Shown: positions 1-6,964 of the stretch, in pieces
Position numbering within the stretch: position 1 is the stretch's first letter
Layout: every line of letters begins with the position of its first letter
Origin: CAVURW01 sp963743595
GTDB lineage: Bacteria > Verrucomicrobiota > Verrucomicrobiia > Methylacidiphilales > UBA1321
Direction: 5' to 3'
Length of the DNA stretch: 7,056 nt
NCBI GenBank assembly: GCA_963743595.1
Contig: CAVURW010000202.1
Coordinates: 1-7,056 of the forward strand
Position numbers and translations under genes: made by a program
The notes under the pieces: model-generated
The model's database searches: none
What the model was told of the DNA's origin: nothing
What the model saw: only the letters and a program-made list of their open reading frames with translations

Positions 1-50
1 CAGACGGAACTCGCTCGGCAAACGTCCTTTCTGTCTTAGCTTCGGTCTGA
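1..50 (+). CDS. Possible C-terminal tail of an upstream gene (partial)
   Basis: All three plus-strand frames are open from the left edge and close at 37-39, 48-50 and 65-67. The frame ending with TGA at 48-50 looks most coding-like: 9 of its 15 codons start with a purine and it reads DGTRSANVLSVLASV. The frame closing at 37-39 has only 4 of 12 purine-first codons and the one closing at 65-67 has 8 of 21. Since the next gene is a Verru_Chthon cassette A protein, a cassette partner (B, C or D) could end here, but 15 residues are too few to identify it. The whole stretch could also be non-coding. Confidence 0.25.
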   Translation, partial: DGTRSANVLSVLASV

Positions 51-63
51 AATGTTTAGCTTC
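36..63 (+). repeat. Pair of 8-bp direct repeats TTAGCTTC, 20 bp apart
   Basis: TTAGCTTC occurs at 36-43 and again at 56-63, exactly 20 bp start to start, or about two helical turns. The pair lies just upstream of a TTGAAA (64-69) that could serve as a -35 element, although no good -10 hexamer follows at the right spacing. Such spacing is typical of protein-binding sites, but a repeat of this size can arise by chance. The repeats are plain in the sequence; any regulatory role is inference. Confidence 0.3.
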
Positions 64-194
64 TTGAAAAAAACGATCGAGTGTAGTACCTAAAGGGTGG
101 TTGTAGGCAATTACGCCTTTACTCTTAAGAGGGATACCTGTGGGCAAGGTAAGCGGGTAAGCTTTTCGGGGTAGAGTTCAAATCAAAGCCCATT
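51..194 (+). other. Leader region before the cassette A gene
   Basis: These 144 bases show no credible gene. They contain the second TTAGCTTC copy, a 10-bp palindrome CTCTTAAGAG (122-131), and an imperfect tandem repeat in which GGTAAGC occurs at 148-154 and 156-162 (period 8). A purine-rich patch GGGGTAGAG (168-176) resembles a Shine-Dalgarno core but sits about 18 bases from the ATG at 195, too far for normal use. I could not pick out a convincing -35/-10 pair or a riboswitch fold. Confidence 0.4.
148..162 (+). repeat. Short tandem repeat GGTAAGC(G)GGTAAGC
   Basis: Two copies of GGTAAGC are separated by a single G, giving an 8-bp period, about 32 bases before the start codon of the cassette A gene. 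The position in the untranslated leader would suit an operator half-site pair or an RNA element, but nothing else in the window repeats the motif and chance is a fair explanation. Confidence 0.3.
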
Positions 195-3100
195 ATGCCA
201 AGAACACCTAAACGACGGGAAGAGAGTGGTTTTATTCTGCTCGCTTCGATCTTGGTGATATCGCTGCTCACGATCGTTTTGGTGTCATCGATGGTTCTAA
301 TCCAGATTGAGCAGCAAAGTGCGGCGAGTCATCAGAGCCAGCAAATCGCACAGCAAAATGCGCTATTTGGTCTGAGTCAAGCACTAGGCCAACTCCAGGA
401 GGCAGCCGGCCCGGATCAACGGGTGACGGCTCGGGCGGACATCCTCAGTTCCACCAGCGCAATACGGCCTTCCTCGAACGGATTTGGCCAGGATAACCCC
501 GCTATCGATGCGGGCCAGACGTTCTGGACCGGTGTTTGGAGGAACTCGTTAAACGACTACAGCGGCCCCTATTCGGCTCCATTCCTTTACTACGATACGC
601 TGCCGAATGGGACGACGAACACCAGTTCAACAGGTGCCACACCCAATAGGAGAGCGCTGCTTTCATCTGGCAATGTTAACTGGCTGGTCTCGTGGCCGCA
701 AACCAGTTCACCCGACCCGACGTCCACTTTGGCCAGTCAAAGCATCGCGGAATCGGTCGCTGTTGCTTCGCATATGAATGTAACCAGCTCGGGCAATTCT
801 AACCTTTCCGGCAGCGCAGTCTCTCAGGTCATCGTGCCTATCATCCCAATTTCAACGCAACCCGTCATCGGAGGATCTGTGCGTCAGGGTGGTTTTGCCT
901 ACTGGGTCTCTGATGAAGGGATAAAAGCCAAAACGAATATTCCCGATCCCTATTTAGCAAGCGACCCCTCTACGCCTGCAGGATACCTCGCCTCGGCAGC
1001 GCATTTTATTGCCGCGCAGAGCCCCGCTGTGAATCAGTCGCTAACGTTAGATGCATCAGGAAATAGCATCGGCGCCCCAGCGCTATTCAATTGCCCTTCC
1101 GCAATTGACGTGAGATCGAACTCCGTTTATGCCCCAACACTGGAGGCGATGGGCTATGCCGACACGACGTCCTCGACATCCACATGGCTCGATTTCCAGT
1201 CAAATGGTGGGATGTATCAGGCCGATTTTACCGTGGAGAGCTACGGAGTTCTTGCGGATAATTTCAACGGTGGGCTGAGAAAAGATTTAACAGCTGCACT
1301 CGAAAACCCGCTCATTTACCAAAGTCAATTTTCGGATAGCTACCAGGGATCCTATAACTTGGCTAAATCCGAGCCTCAGCGAAAGATTTTCAGCATGAAC
1401 GCTCTGTACGCCACAACGCCCCCATTGGTAACAAGTTGTGACGTGGGTAATAGCTGTTACCTAGACGGAATGCGTTGGGATTCGCTCTTCTTTTATTACA
1501 ATCTCTACAAGGCGCGCATGCCCTCTCCCTCCTCCAGTAATCCGGGTCTGGGTCCTAATGGCATAGGAACGCAATTCTCCTCCAATTCCATTCCCATGAT
1601 CGAAACGCGGTTCTATCAGGAGAGCGTTTCTGGCTCACCTTCGCTGCTGCTCGATCCGATTCTCCCGAGCATCGCGGCCTATTCCATCAATGTTTCCATG
1701 CAACTGAATCAGTTGGTAGCGCCCAATCTCTCATCCACCCCGCCGACTCCCGGGCAATATGACCTAATGCTTTCTGAGCAACCCACCATCGTTCTCTACA
1801 ACCCATTCAACGTACAATTAACTCAGCCCTTTTCATCTGGGTGGTCCGATTTTGTCCTCGCTGCAAACTTCAATTCGACCACTTCGGCAAGTCCACAAAA
1901 TTGGAACGGCTTTCAAGTAAACTCGCCCGGAACCACGTTATTACCGAACACTTCTGCAGCGGGGACGGCGTCCTACACCTGTGCGGGTAGCTTAGGCGGA
2001 ACCGCCTTTGCGTTTTTCCAGCCGATAAGCCCGAATAACCCTGAGCCGATCTTGCCCGGAGAACTCCGTGGCTACGGGCCAGTCGCTTACCCGCCGAGTT
2101 ATAGCCAGGAGACCTTTGGTCTGACCTACTCCCGGTGCACGAATGTGGGCACTTGGGGAATTCCCTATAACGGAGGGCCGTTGTTTGCCTGTTTTGTTCC
2201 TTGGGCAGCGGGTATTACACCGAATCTGGTTTCTGCTGCCAGTGCCTCGTCACAGCAAGAAGAACTCAGTCTCAGTCCAAATCTTCAAGCTCTTCCAACT
2301 GATTCGATTTATATGGTCGGAACGAGTCAGTTGATTTCGAACGATACCGATCTGGCGATGTACAACTACCCGGCCTGGCCCCGCAATCCCTATGATACCA
2401 GTCATCTCTATAGCACCGATTTCGCACAACCTAACTTTCAAGCGATTTCGTCATCCGGAGTTCAGAGCCCGGAGTTGCTCGGTACTGTGTCCAACTTGAC
2501 GGGCGCGCCGGTGCTCATTTCTGCATTTCAGGACCGTTTACCTGGCATAAACGCGAGCATTACCCAGGTCAATTCATCCGGGGTTTTGAATCCGCTCACA
2601 CTGAGTGCTCCGTTCTTCGGGTCCGGCGCGGCTACCATGAATATCCTGAATACCGAAATCAATGGGTATTACCGGGATTATAGTCACACCGGAAAACTGA
2701 ATGGGCTAGAGAGCAGTTTCAGCGACATTCAGGATGCAAATCCTCCGGGCCAGACGCTTCAAACGTATTGGCAATGCGGTGCCTCCGGCCAAAGCGGTTC
2801 TGTAGGTGAGGGGGGCGGCGGTGCTAGCGGAAACGGCTACAGGCAATTAGTGATTAAGGATCTTCCAAGAGGCCCCGTGATTTCACTAGGACAGTTCAAA
2901 AATATGAACTGCCGCTATTTTGCGACGACGAACCTGAAACAGGGCAGTACCGATCCTCAAAGTTTCAATCGGCTTTTCTTTCCCTTCTACCCTTTGGGAG
3001 GCTCATACCCGGCGGAAATCCCGCTGACCGTTGCATTCGCCTCACCGCCCGGAAACACACTGGCGGGCACGATCGCGCTGATTGACTCGAATTTCCTCGC

Positions 3101-4298
3101 GAACGAGGTGCTCTTCGACAGCTATTTTTTATCGACGGTACCTCCTGCGCAATTCGACACAGCGAGTGATGCGAACAATTGGCCAATTCCGGCCGCCACG
3201 TTCGCCACGACTGCCGGTGCTCAAGGGTATATCAATGCCAATGAGCCCCTTCCCAATTCACGTCTTGTTTTCTACGCCAGAGCGGATAACCCGAACAGTC
3301 CTGCCAATTCGACGAGCCCAAATGCCGCAGATGTGCAATGCGCAAATTCAGCTGCTGCTAATCTGCGCAAACCAGCTGCGAACTTGCTTTTGAATGGCGC
3401 GTTCAACGTGAACTCAACATCAGTCGCCGCTTGGCAAGCTCTGCTGAGCAGTTCCAGCGGTCAGAAGCAAAATCGAGTGGGCGTCTACAATGCGGGCCTT
3501 AACAACTCGAGTCAGGCCCTTCAAGTCGTCACTTTCGGAGCAGGCGCTAATCCCTTTTTGAATTTCGCTGCTCCCATGACCACGGACCTCCCCAGTTACG
3601 CGGGCAATGCCCCATGGACGAGCATCGTTAACGTGAAAAATGCGGATGTTTACAATTTAGCAAAAAACATCGTTTCTCAAATTCAACTACGCGGGCCCTT
3701 TATGTCCTTGGGCGATTTTTTAAACCGGCGCTTGGACGCTTCCAGCGGCCTCGGCAATTCCGGGGCACTTCAGGCGGCTATCGATCAGTCGAATGCCAAT
3801 GCAGCGATTGAAACTCTGGCGAACGGAACCGCTCCTGCAGGAGTTTCCAATTGCCAGGCCCCGTTTACCACAGGCGGGCCCTCGAATTATACGCCATTTC
3901 CCGCTGGGTTCACGCAGACACAAGCCCCGGCAACCCCCACCAATTCAGCAGCGGGGATTCCTGGCACAATAAACCAGCCGGATTTGGTTCAAGCAATCGC
4001 ACCCGTTATCTCGGATCGCTCGGACACCTTTACCATACGTGCCTACGGAGAAACCGTTCAGCCCGGCACGAGTCAAGTGAGCGCATCTGCTTGGTGCGAA
4101 GCGGTTGTCCAGCGTGTACCGGAATATCTCTACGCAAACGAAGACAACGTAGCCGCCAATGGAAATTTCTCGTATGATGATCCCACGCCGACGGTGGCGA
4201 ACACTGACGGCCAATCGGGATTGAGTCTCGCGAACTATGCGTTTGGCCGACGGTTTAAAATCATCGCCTTCCGCTGGTTAACTAAAGATGAAATTTAG
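195..4298 (+). CDS. Verru_Chthon cassette protein A, giant pilin-like envelope protein
   Basis: This 1,367-residue protein matches what I know of Verru_Chthon cassette protein A (TIGR02600), found in Verrucomicrobiota beside three smaller prepilin-like proteins. A basic 12-residue leader ending ESG, then FILLASILVISLLTIVLVSS (13-32), is a type IV prepilin cleavage and membrane segment. The residue at mature position +5 is Ala17, not the usual Glu, as in GspK-like minor pseudopilins. A region with ALGQLQEAAGPDQRVTARAD follows the helix. Family-like blocks recur at LPRGPVISLGQF (from 890), LRGPFMSLGDFLNRRL (1165-1180), SDRSDTFTIRAYGE (from 1273) and WCEAVVQRVPEYL (from 1300). The exported part is rich in Ser, Asn, Thr, Pro and Ala, has a Gly-rich hinge near 870-880 and about eleven cysteines, including C415/C421. 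ATG 195 is the only usable start after an in-frame stop at 150-152, and it gives a proper short leader; no Shine-Dalgarno is seen. The gene overlaps the next by 11 bases. Its exact role (pilus-like fibre, secretion or surface assembly) is unknown. Confidence 0.9.
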   Translation: MPRTPKRREESGFILLASILVISLLTIVLVSSMVLIQIEQQSAASHQSQQIAQQNALFGLSQALGQLQEAAGPDQRVTARADILSSTSAIRPSSNGFGQDNPAIDAGQTFWTGVWRNSLNDYSGPYSAPFLYYDTLPNGTTNTSSTGATPNRRALLSSGNVNWLVSWPQTSSPDPTSTLASQSIAESVAVASHMNVTSSGNSNLSGSAVSQVIVPIIPISTQPVIGGSVRQGGFAYWVSDEGIKAKTNIPDPYLASDPSTPAGYLASAAHFIAAQSPAVNQSLTLDASGNSIGAPALFNCPSAIDVRSNSVYAPTLEAMGYADTTSSTSTWLDFQSNGGMYQADFTVESYGVLADNFNGGLRKDLTAALENPLIYQSQFSDSYQGSYNLAKSEPQRKIFSMNALYATTPPLVTSCDVGNSCYLDGMRWDSLFFYYNLYKARMPSPSSSNPGLGPNGIGTQFSSNSIPMIETRFYQESVSGSPSLLLDPILPSIAAYSINVSMQLNQLVAPNLSSTPPTPGQYDLMLSEQPTIVLYNPFNVQLTQPFSSGWSDFVLAANFNSTTSASPQNWNGFQVNSPGTTLLPNTSAAGTASYTCAGSLGGTAFAFFQPISPNNPEPILPGELRGYGPVAYPPSYSQETFGLTYSRCTNVGTWGIPYNGGPLFACFVPWAAGITPNLVSAASASSQQEELSLSPNLQALPTDSIYMVGTSQLISNDTDLAMYNYPAWPRNPYDTSHLYSTDFAQPNFQAISSSGVQSPELLGTVSNLTGAPVLISAFQDRLPGINASITQVNSSGVLNPLTLSAPFFGSGAATMNILNTEINGYYRDYSHTGKLNGLESSFSDIQDANPPGQTLQTYWQCGASGQSGSVGEGGGGASGNGYRQLVIKDLPRGPVISLGQFKNMNCRYFATTNLKQGSTDPQSFNRLFFPFYPLGGSYPAEIPLTVAFASPPGNTLAGTIALIDSNFLANEVLFDSYFLSTVPPAQFDTASDANNWPIPAATFATTAGAQGYINANEPLPNSRLVFYARADNPNSPANSTSPNAADVQCANSAAANLRKPAANLLLNGAFNVNSTSVAAWQALLSSSSGQKQNRVGVYNAGLNNSSQALQVVTFGAGANPFLNFAAPMTTDLPSYAGNAPWTSIVNVKNADVYNLAKNIVSQIQLRGPFMSLGDFLNRRLDASSGLGNSGALQAAIDQSNANAAIETLANGTAPAGVSNCQAPFTTGGPSNYTPFPAGFTQTQAPATPTNSAAGIPGTINQPDLVQAIAPVISDRSDTFTIRAYGETVQPGTSQVSASAWCEAVVQRVPEYLYANEDNVAANGNFSYDDPTPTVANTDGQSGLSLANYAFGRRFKIIAFRWLTKDEI

Positions 4299-5013
4299 CA
4301 AGATCCTCGTTGCCTCAGCACTCTTCCTTGGGGCAACACTAGCTCTTCAGGGACAGACCTCAGGACACTTTTTTCGCACCTTGGCGTGGCAGAATCCGGT
4401 TTCAAACCTCTTCTACTCGCAAGAACCTCCTCCTACGGACCCGGCTTCCGGAACTTCTACTTCTACTGGGTCATTTGTAGAATACCCCGTAGAGGTTCCG
4501 ACAGTCGGCCGCTCAACGCCCTACAAGTTCGACCCTTCCAAACCGATCTATTTTTTTCTGCACAAAGAGGCCGCCCGAATTGTTCTGGCCACAGTGGATG
4601 CCCATGATGAGCCGATCTTACCGCTGCTCTTTTTTCAAAAGGAAAAGGGCGAGAGTTACAGGGTCACCGTAATGCCGGATAACGCAAATCGATTTCCGGG
4701 CGGAAATTTCCGAATACTTAACCTTAGCCATTTAGCCGCAGACCTCACCCTTTCCGATAAGGCGGTGCATCTGGAGCCGAGAGACAATCGATTGCTTGCA
4801 CCAAGTTTCCGGAAAGAAATCGGTGCAGTTCACATCAGTATTAAGCTAACAAGCGGGCAGACCGTGTACACGAACAACCTACATTGTCAGGAGGATCTCC
4901 GCTACTTGCTGTTTCTCGTTGATGACCCAAACAACCCAAACTCCGTAATTTTTCTTCGACTGCTCGACAGCACGACAAACGCCGTTGAGCCCACGCCCCC
5001 GCCGAAGACGTGA
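4288..5013 (+). CDS. Secreted protein of unknown function, coupled to cassette A
   Basis: I do not recognise this 241-residue protein. It begins with a Sec-type signal peptide: MKFSK, a hydrophobic core to about residue 18, and likely cleavage near residues 19-22, so it should leave the cytoplasm. A Ser/Thr/Pro-rich linker (about 48-62) leads into a body with alternating hydrophobic residues that looks mostly beta-stranded, including FRILNLS (141-147), a pattern seen in small beta-sandwich domains. It has one cysteine (C200) and ends in a proline-rich tail, EPTPPPKT. The start ATG lies inside the end of the cassette A gene (shared ATGAAATTTAG), with no Shine-Dalgarno, so translation probably depends on ribosomes finishing the upstream gene. 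That coupling suggests a job alongside the pilin-like protein, perhaps as a periplasmic or surface partner; this is inference. A coding-like stretch in the -1 frame follows its stop, so the annotated C-terminus may be wrong. Confidence 0.8.
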   Translation: MKFSKILVASALFLGATLALQGQTSGHFFRTLAWQNPVSNLFYSQEPPPTDPASGTSTSTGSFVEYPVEVPTVGRSTPYKFDPSKPIYFFLHKEAARIVLATVDAHDEPILPLLFFQKEKGESYRVTVMPDNANRFPGGNFRILNLSHLAADLTLSDKAVHLEPRDNRLLAPSFRKEIGAVHISIKLTSGQTVYTNNLHCQEDLRYLLFLVDDPNNPNSVIFLRLLDSTTNAVEPTPPPKT

Positions 5014-5102
5014 CCTGGGAGGTTGCTGAAAGCACCGATTTAGTGTCCATCGACCGTAGCAGTTTGCTGCAGGAACAACCCGAGGCCGCCAAGGATTGCT
5101 AA
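5010..5102 (+). CDS. Candidate 30-codon gene or displaced C-terminus
   Basis: The frame starting at GTG 5010 overlaps the previous stop as GTGA, reads MTWEVAESTDLVSIDRSSLL and ten further residues, and ends in two consecutive TAA codons (5100-5105). The frame is open back to 4989. Codons from 5001 are coding-like: about two thirds end in G or C and nearly half begin with G, many of the RNY type. Two readings fit. It may be a tiny, translationally coupled acidic protein. Or it may be the real C-terminus of the secreted protein, reached by a -1 shift at the CCCCC run (4996-5000); this would give about 271 residues with a proline hinge before an acidic tail. A chance open frame remains possible. 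No known family is recognised. Confidence 0.3.
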   Translation: MTWEVAESTDLVSIDRSSLLQEQPEAAKDC

Positions 5103-5136
5103 TAACCACCCTTATGGTAACTTGTTCCCTCACGCT

Positions 5137-6729
5137 ATGTCCGAAAACGATTCCCAGGTTACCTTGTATGACACCACCTTGCGCGATGGCTCGCAGGGGG
5201 AAGGCATTCATTTTTCGCTCTCAGACAAGCTGCGAATTGCCGAGCGGCTGGACGAATTCGGTATGCACTACATCGAAGGTGGCTGGCCCGGCTCGAACGT
5301 AAAGGATGAGGAGTTCTTTAAACAAGTCGGTAAGTTGAACCTGAAGCACGCAAAGGTCGCCGCATTCGGGAGCACACGCAAAAAGGATTCCAAGGCGAAA
5401 GTCGACACCCAAGTGGCAATGCTGCTCGCGGCCGAGACCCCGGTGATCACGCTCGTCTGCAAGACTTCCGTTCTCCATGTGACCCGCATTCTGGAGACCG
5501 ATTTGGAAGAAAATCTGGCGATGATCCGGGACACAATTTCGTTTCTGCGCGAGCATGGGCGCGAGGTGATTTTCGATGGCGAACACTTCTTTGATGGCTA
5601 CAAACTGGATGCGCTCTACGCGACCTCGTGCTGTCAGGCGGCCGTTGAAGCTGGAGCGAGCTATTTGGTTTTATGCGATACGAATGGCGGTACTTTGCCC
5701 GATGAAATCCGCGAGATCACTAAGACTCTTTCAGGCCTGGTGGGACCCGGTCGCAAACCGGTGCGCCTCGGGATTCACACGCACGACGACAGCGGCTTGG
5801 CCGTAGCCAATGCGCTCGCGGCGGTCGATGCCGGTACGCTACAAGTTCAAGGAACAGTAAACGGTTTCGGCGAACGCACGGGCAATTGTAATCTCGTTAC
5901 GGTGGCGGCAAATCTGCAACTGAAAATGAAACGGCAGGTGGTACGTCCCGAGCAACTCGCCCAATTACGAGATCTCTCCATCTTCGTCGATGAAGTGGCA
6001 AATCAATTGCCGAACCCGCGCGCGCCGTTCGTCGGCAGCACCGCCTTTGCACATAAGGGCGGGATTCACGTGAACGCCGTAAATAAATTGCCGGAGAGTT
6101 ATGAACACATCCCGCCGCACTCCGTAGGTAACGCCCGACGTGTGCTGGTGGGTGAGCTAGCCGGTCGAATCAACGTGGTTTTGAAGGCGCGCCAACTCGG
6201 TTTTGATCTCGACGATAAATCGCCAGCTGCGGTGAAAGTGTTGGAGCAGATCAAGCGACTGGAGGCTCAGGGATATGAATTCGAAGCAGCCGATGCGTCA
6301 TTTGAAATGTTGTTGAAAAAGGCGCTGGGCCAATTCGAATCGCGTTTTGAGCTGGTGGAGTACGATGTCACGATTCGCAAGCATGGCGTTCATCATGTGG
6401 ACGATTGCCACTCGCGCTTGAAACTGCGCGTAGGCGATCACGAGGAGCATCAAGTTGCTGACGGCGACGGCCCGGTGAATGCCCTTGATGGGGCGATGCG
6501 TAAGGCGTTAATTCCCCATTTTCCGGCGTTGAAGGCGCTGCGTTTGGTCGATTACAAAGTGCGAATTGTCGATTCCGGTGCGGGAACCGCAGCGAGGACC
6601 CGCGTGCTTATTGAATCGAGCGATGGCGATGTGAATTGGACGACGGTCGGGGTCAGCGGCGATATCATCGAAGCCTCATGGTTTGCGCTGCTCGATAGCG
6701 TTGAGTATTTCCTCAGCAAGCGCAGTTAA
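5137..6729 (+). CDS. cimA: (R)-citramalate synthase
   Basis: This 530-residue enzyme should condense acetyl-CoA with pyruvate to (R)-citramalate (EC 2.3.3.21), the first step of the threonine-independent route to 2-oxobutanoate and isoleucine, in the cytoplasm. The N-terminal DRE-TIM barrel shows LYDTTLRDGSQGEG (10-23; D17 a metal ligand), EGGWPGS, LCDTNGG (179-185), the metal-binding HTH (214-216) and NGFGERTGNCN (242-252). A linker with HKGGIH (306-311) leads to a LeuA-type regulatory domain from about 409, containing DGDGPVNALDGA, where isoleucine or leucine usually inhibits this family. The EGIHFS and IEGGWPGSN stretches and the length fit the GSU1798/TIGR00977 branch better than 2-isopropylmalate synthase, but substrate choice is inferred. 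ATG 5137 is preferred; an in-frame TTG at 5122 would add five residues (MFPHA) before the conserved start. Neither has a Shine-Dalgarno. The 34-base gap after the preceding tandem stops allows either readthrough transcription or a separate promoter; I could not identify one. Confidence 0.92.
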   Translation: MSENDSQVTLYDTTLRDGSQGEGIHFSLSDKLRIAERLDEFGMHYIEGGWPGSNVKDEEFFKQVGKLNLKHAKVAAFGSTRKKDSKAKVDTQVAMLLAAETPVITLVCKTSVLHVTRILETDLEENLAMIRDTISFLREHGREVIFDGEHFFDGYKLDALYATSCCQAAVEAGASYLVLCDTNGGTLPDEIREITKTLSGLVGPGRKPVRLGIHTHDDSGLAVANALAAVDAGTLQVQGTVNGFGERTGNCNLVTVAANLQLKMKRQVVRPEQLAQLRDLSIFVDEVANQLPNPRAPFVGSTAFAHKGGIHVNAVNKLPESYEHIPPHSVGNARRVLVGELAGRINVVLKARQLGFDLDDKSPAAVKVLEQIKRLEAQGYEFEAADASFEMLLKKALGQFESRFELVEYDVTIRKHGVHHVDDCHSRLKLRVGDHEEHQVADGDGPVNALDGAMRKALIPHFPALKALRLVDYKVRIVDSGAGTAARTRVLIESSDGDVNWTTVGVSGDIIEASWFALLDSVEYFLSKRS

Positions 6730-6741
6730 AGTCGCCCGCTG

Positions 6742-6951
6742 CTATTTCTGATTCCACGGAACAAAAGAGACCGTTCCGTCTGGGAGGCGAATCGTGAACC
6801 CACACATCTGCTTACCCATAACCGGAAAAAAGCTCTCACTGGTGTGACTAAACTGCCAGTTGCGCCCCTCGCAAGATCGTCGAACAGCCCCTCCACGATG
6901 GGGTGTCCGCGTGTTCTTTTGCTTCCGAGTAGGAGGGTTGGATTTAGACAT
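6742..6951 (-). CDS. Small basic hypothetical protein (69 residues)
   Basis: I do not recognise this protein. The first 30 residues are strongly basic and probably disordered (SKSNPPTRKQKNTRTPHRGG), and the second half looks like a small beta-stranded unit ending GFTIRLPDGTVSFVPWNQK, with one cysteine. No competing gene lies on the plus strand here. It starts 13 bases after the stop of another likely minus-strand gene, which fits an operon, and it converges on cimA with only 12 bases between stops. The start has no Shine-Dalgarno; the bases before the ATG (CTTCCTCCTAAA) are the opposite, pyrimidine-rich kind. No other start is available before an in-frame upstream stop. A chance open frame is possible. 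Confidence 0.45.
   Translation of the reverse strand: MSKSNPPTRKQKNTRTPHRGGAVRRSCEGRNWQFSHTSESFFPVMGKQMCGFTIRLPDGTVSFVPWNQK
6756..6779. repeat. 7-bp inverted repeat near the cimA 3' end
   Basis: ACGGAAC (6756-6762) and GTTCCGT (6773-6779) form a perfect 7-bp stem around a 10-base loop, starting 27 bases after the cimA stop. Neither strand has a T-run after the stem, so it is not a standard intrinsic terminator. It could still cap a transcript end between the convergent genes. It also lies inside the C-terminal coding part (DGTVSFVPW) of the minus-strand gene, so it may be incidental. Confidence 0.3.
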
Positions 6952-6964
6952 TTTAGGAGGAAGT

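Noticed and set aside
64..92. TTGAAA (64-69) with a TACCTA at 17-bp spacing as a sigma-70 promoter
   Set aside because: The -10 candidate matches only two of six consensus bases, so it is not called as a promoter.
3082..4214. Several open frames of 67-108 codons on both strands inside the cassette A gene (for example 3082-3393 plus, 3851-4177 plus, 3945-4214 minus)
   Set aside because: They lie wholly within a well-supported gene, show no family-like motifs, and have compositions (many Arg, Ser, Cys) typical of out-of-frame translation.
93..5113. A 10-bp inverted match between AAGGGTGGTT (93-102) and AACCACCCTT (5104-5113), flanking the pilin-like genes like element ends
   Set aside because: Ten-base matches are expected by chance in a 7-kb window, and there are no target-site duplications or transposase gene.
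5112..5163. GGTAAC (5116-5121) pairing with GTTACC (5158-5163) around the cimA start, as a possible start-masking hairpin
   Set aside because: Only 6 bp with a loop of over 35 bases; too weak to claim a regulatory structure.
4841..5211. Minus-strand open frames of 83 and 110 codons across the gap before cimA
   Set aside because: They overlap the ends of two plus-strand genes, have erratic composition and no recognisable motif; the gap itself looks coding only in the plus -1 frame.
5221..5586. A 121-codon minus-strand open frame inside cimA
   Set aside because: It is antisense to the conserved catalytic barrel and is explained by the codon pattern of cimA.
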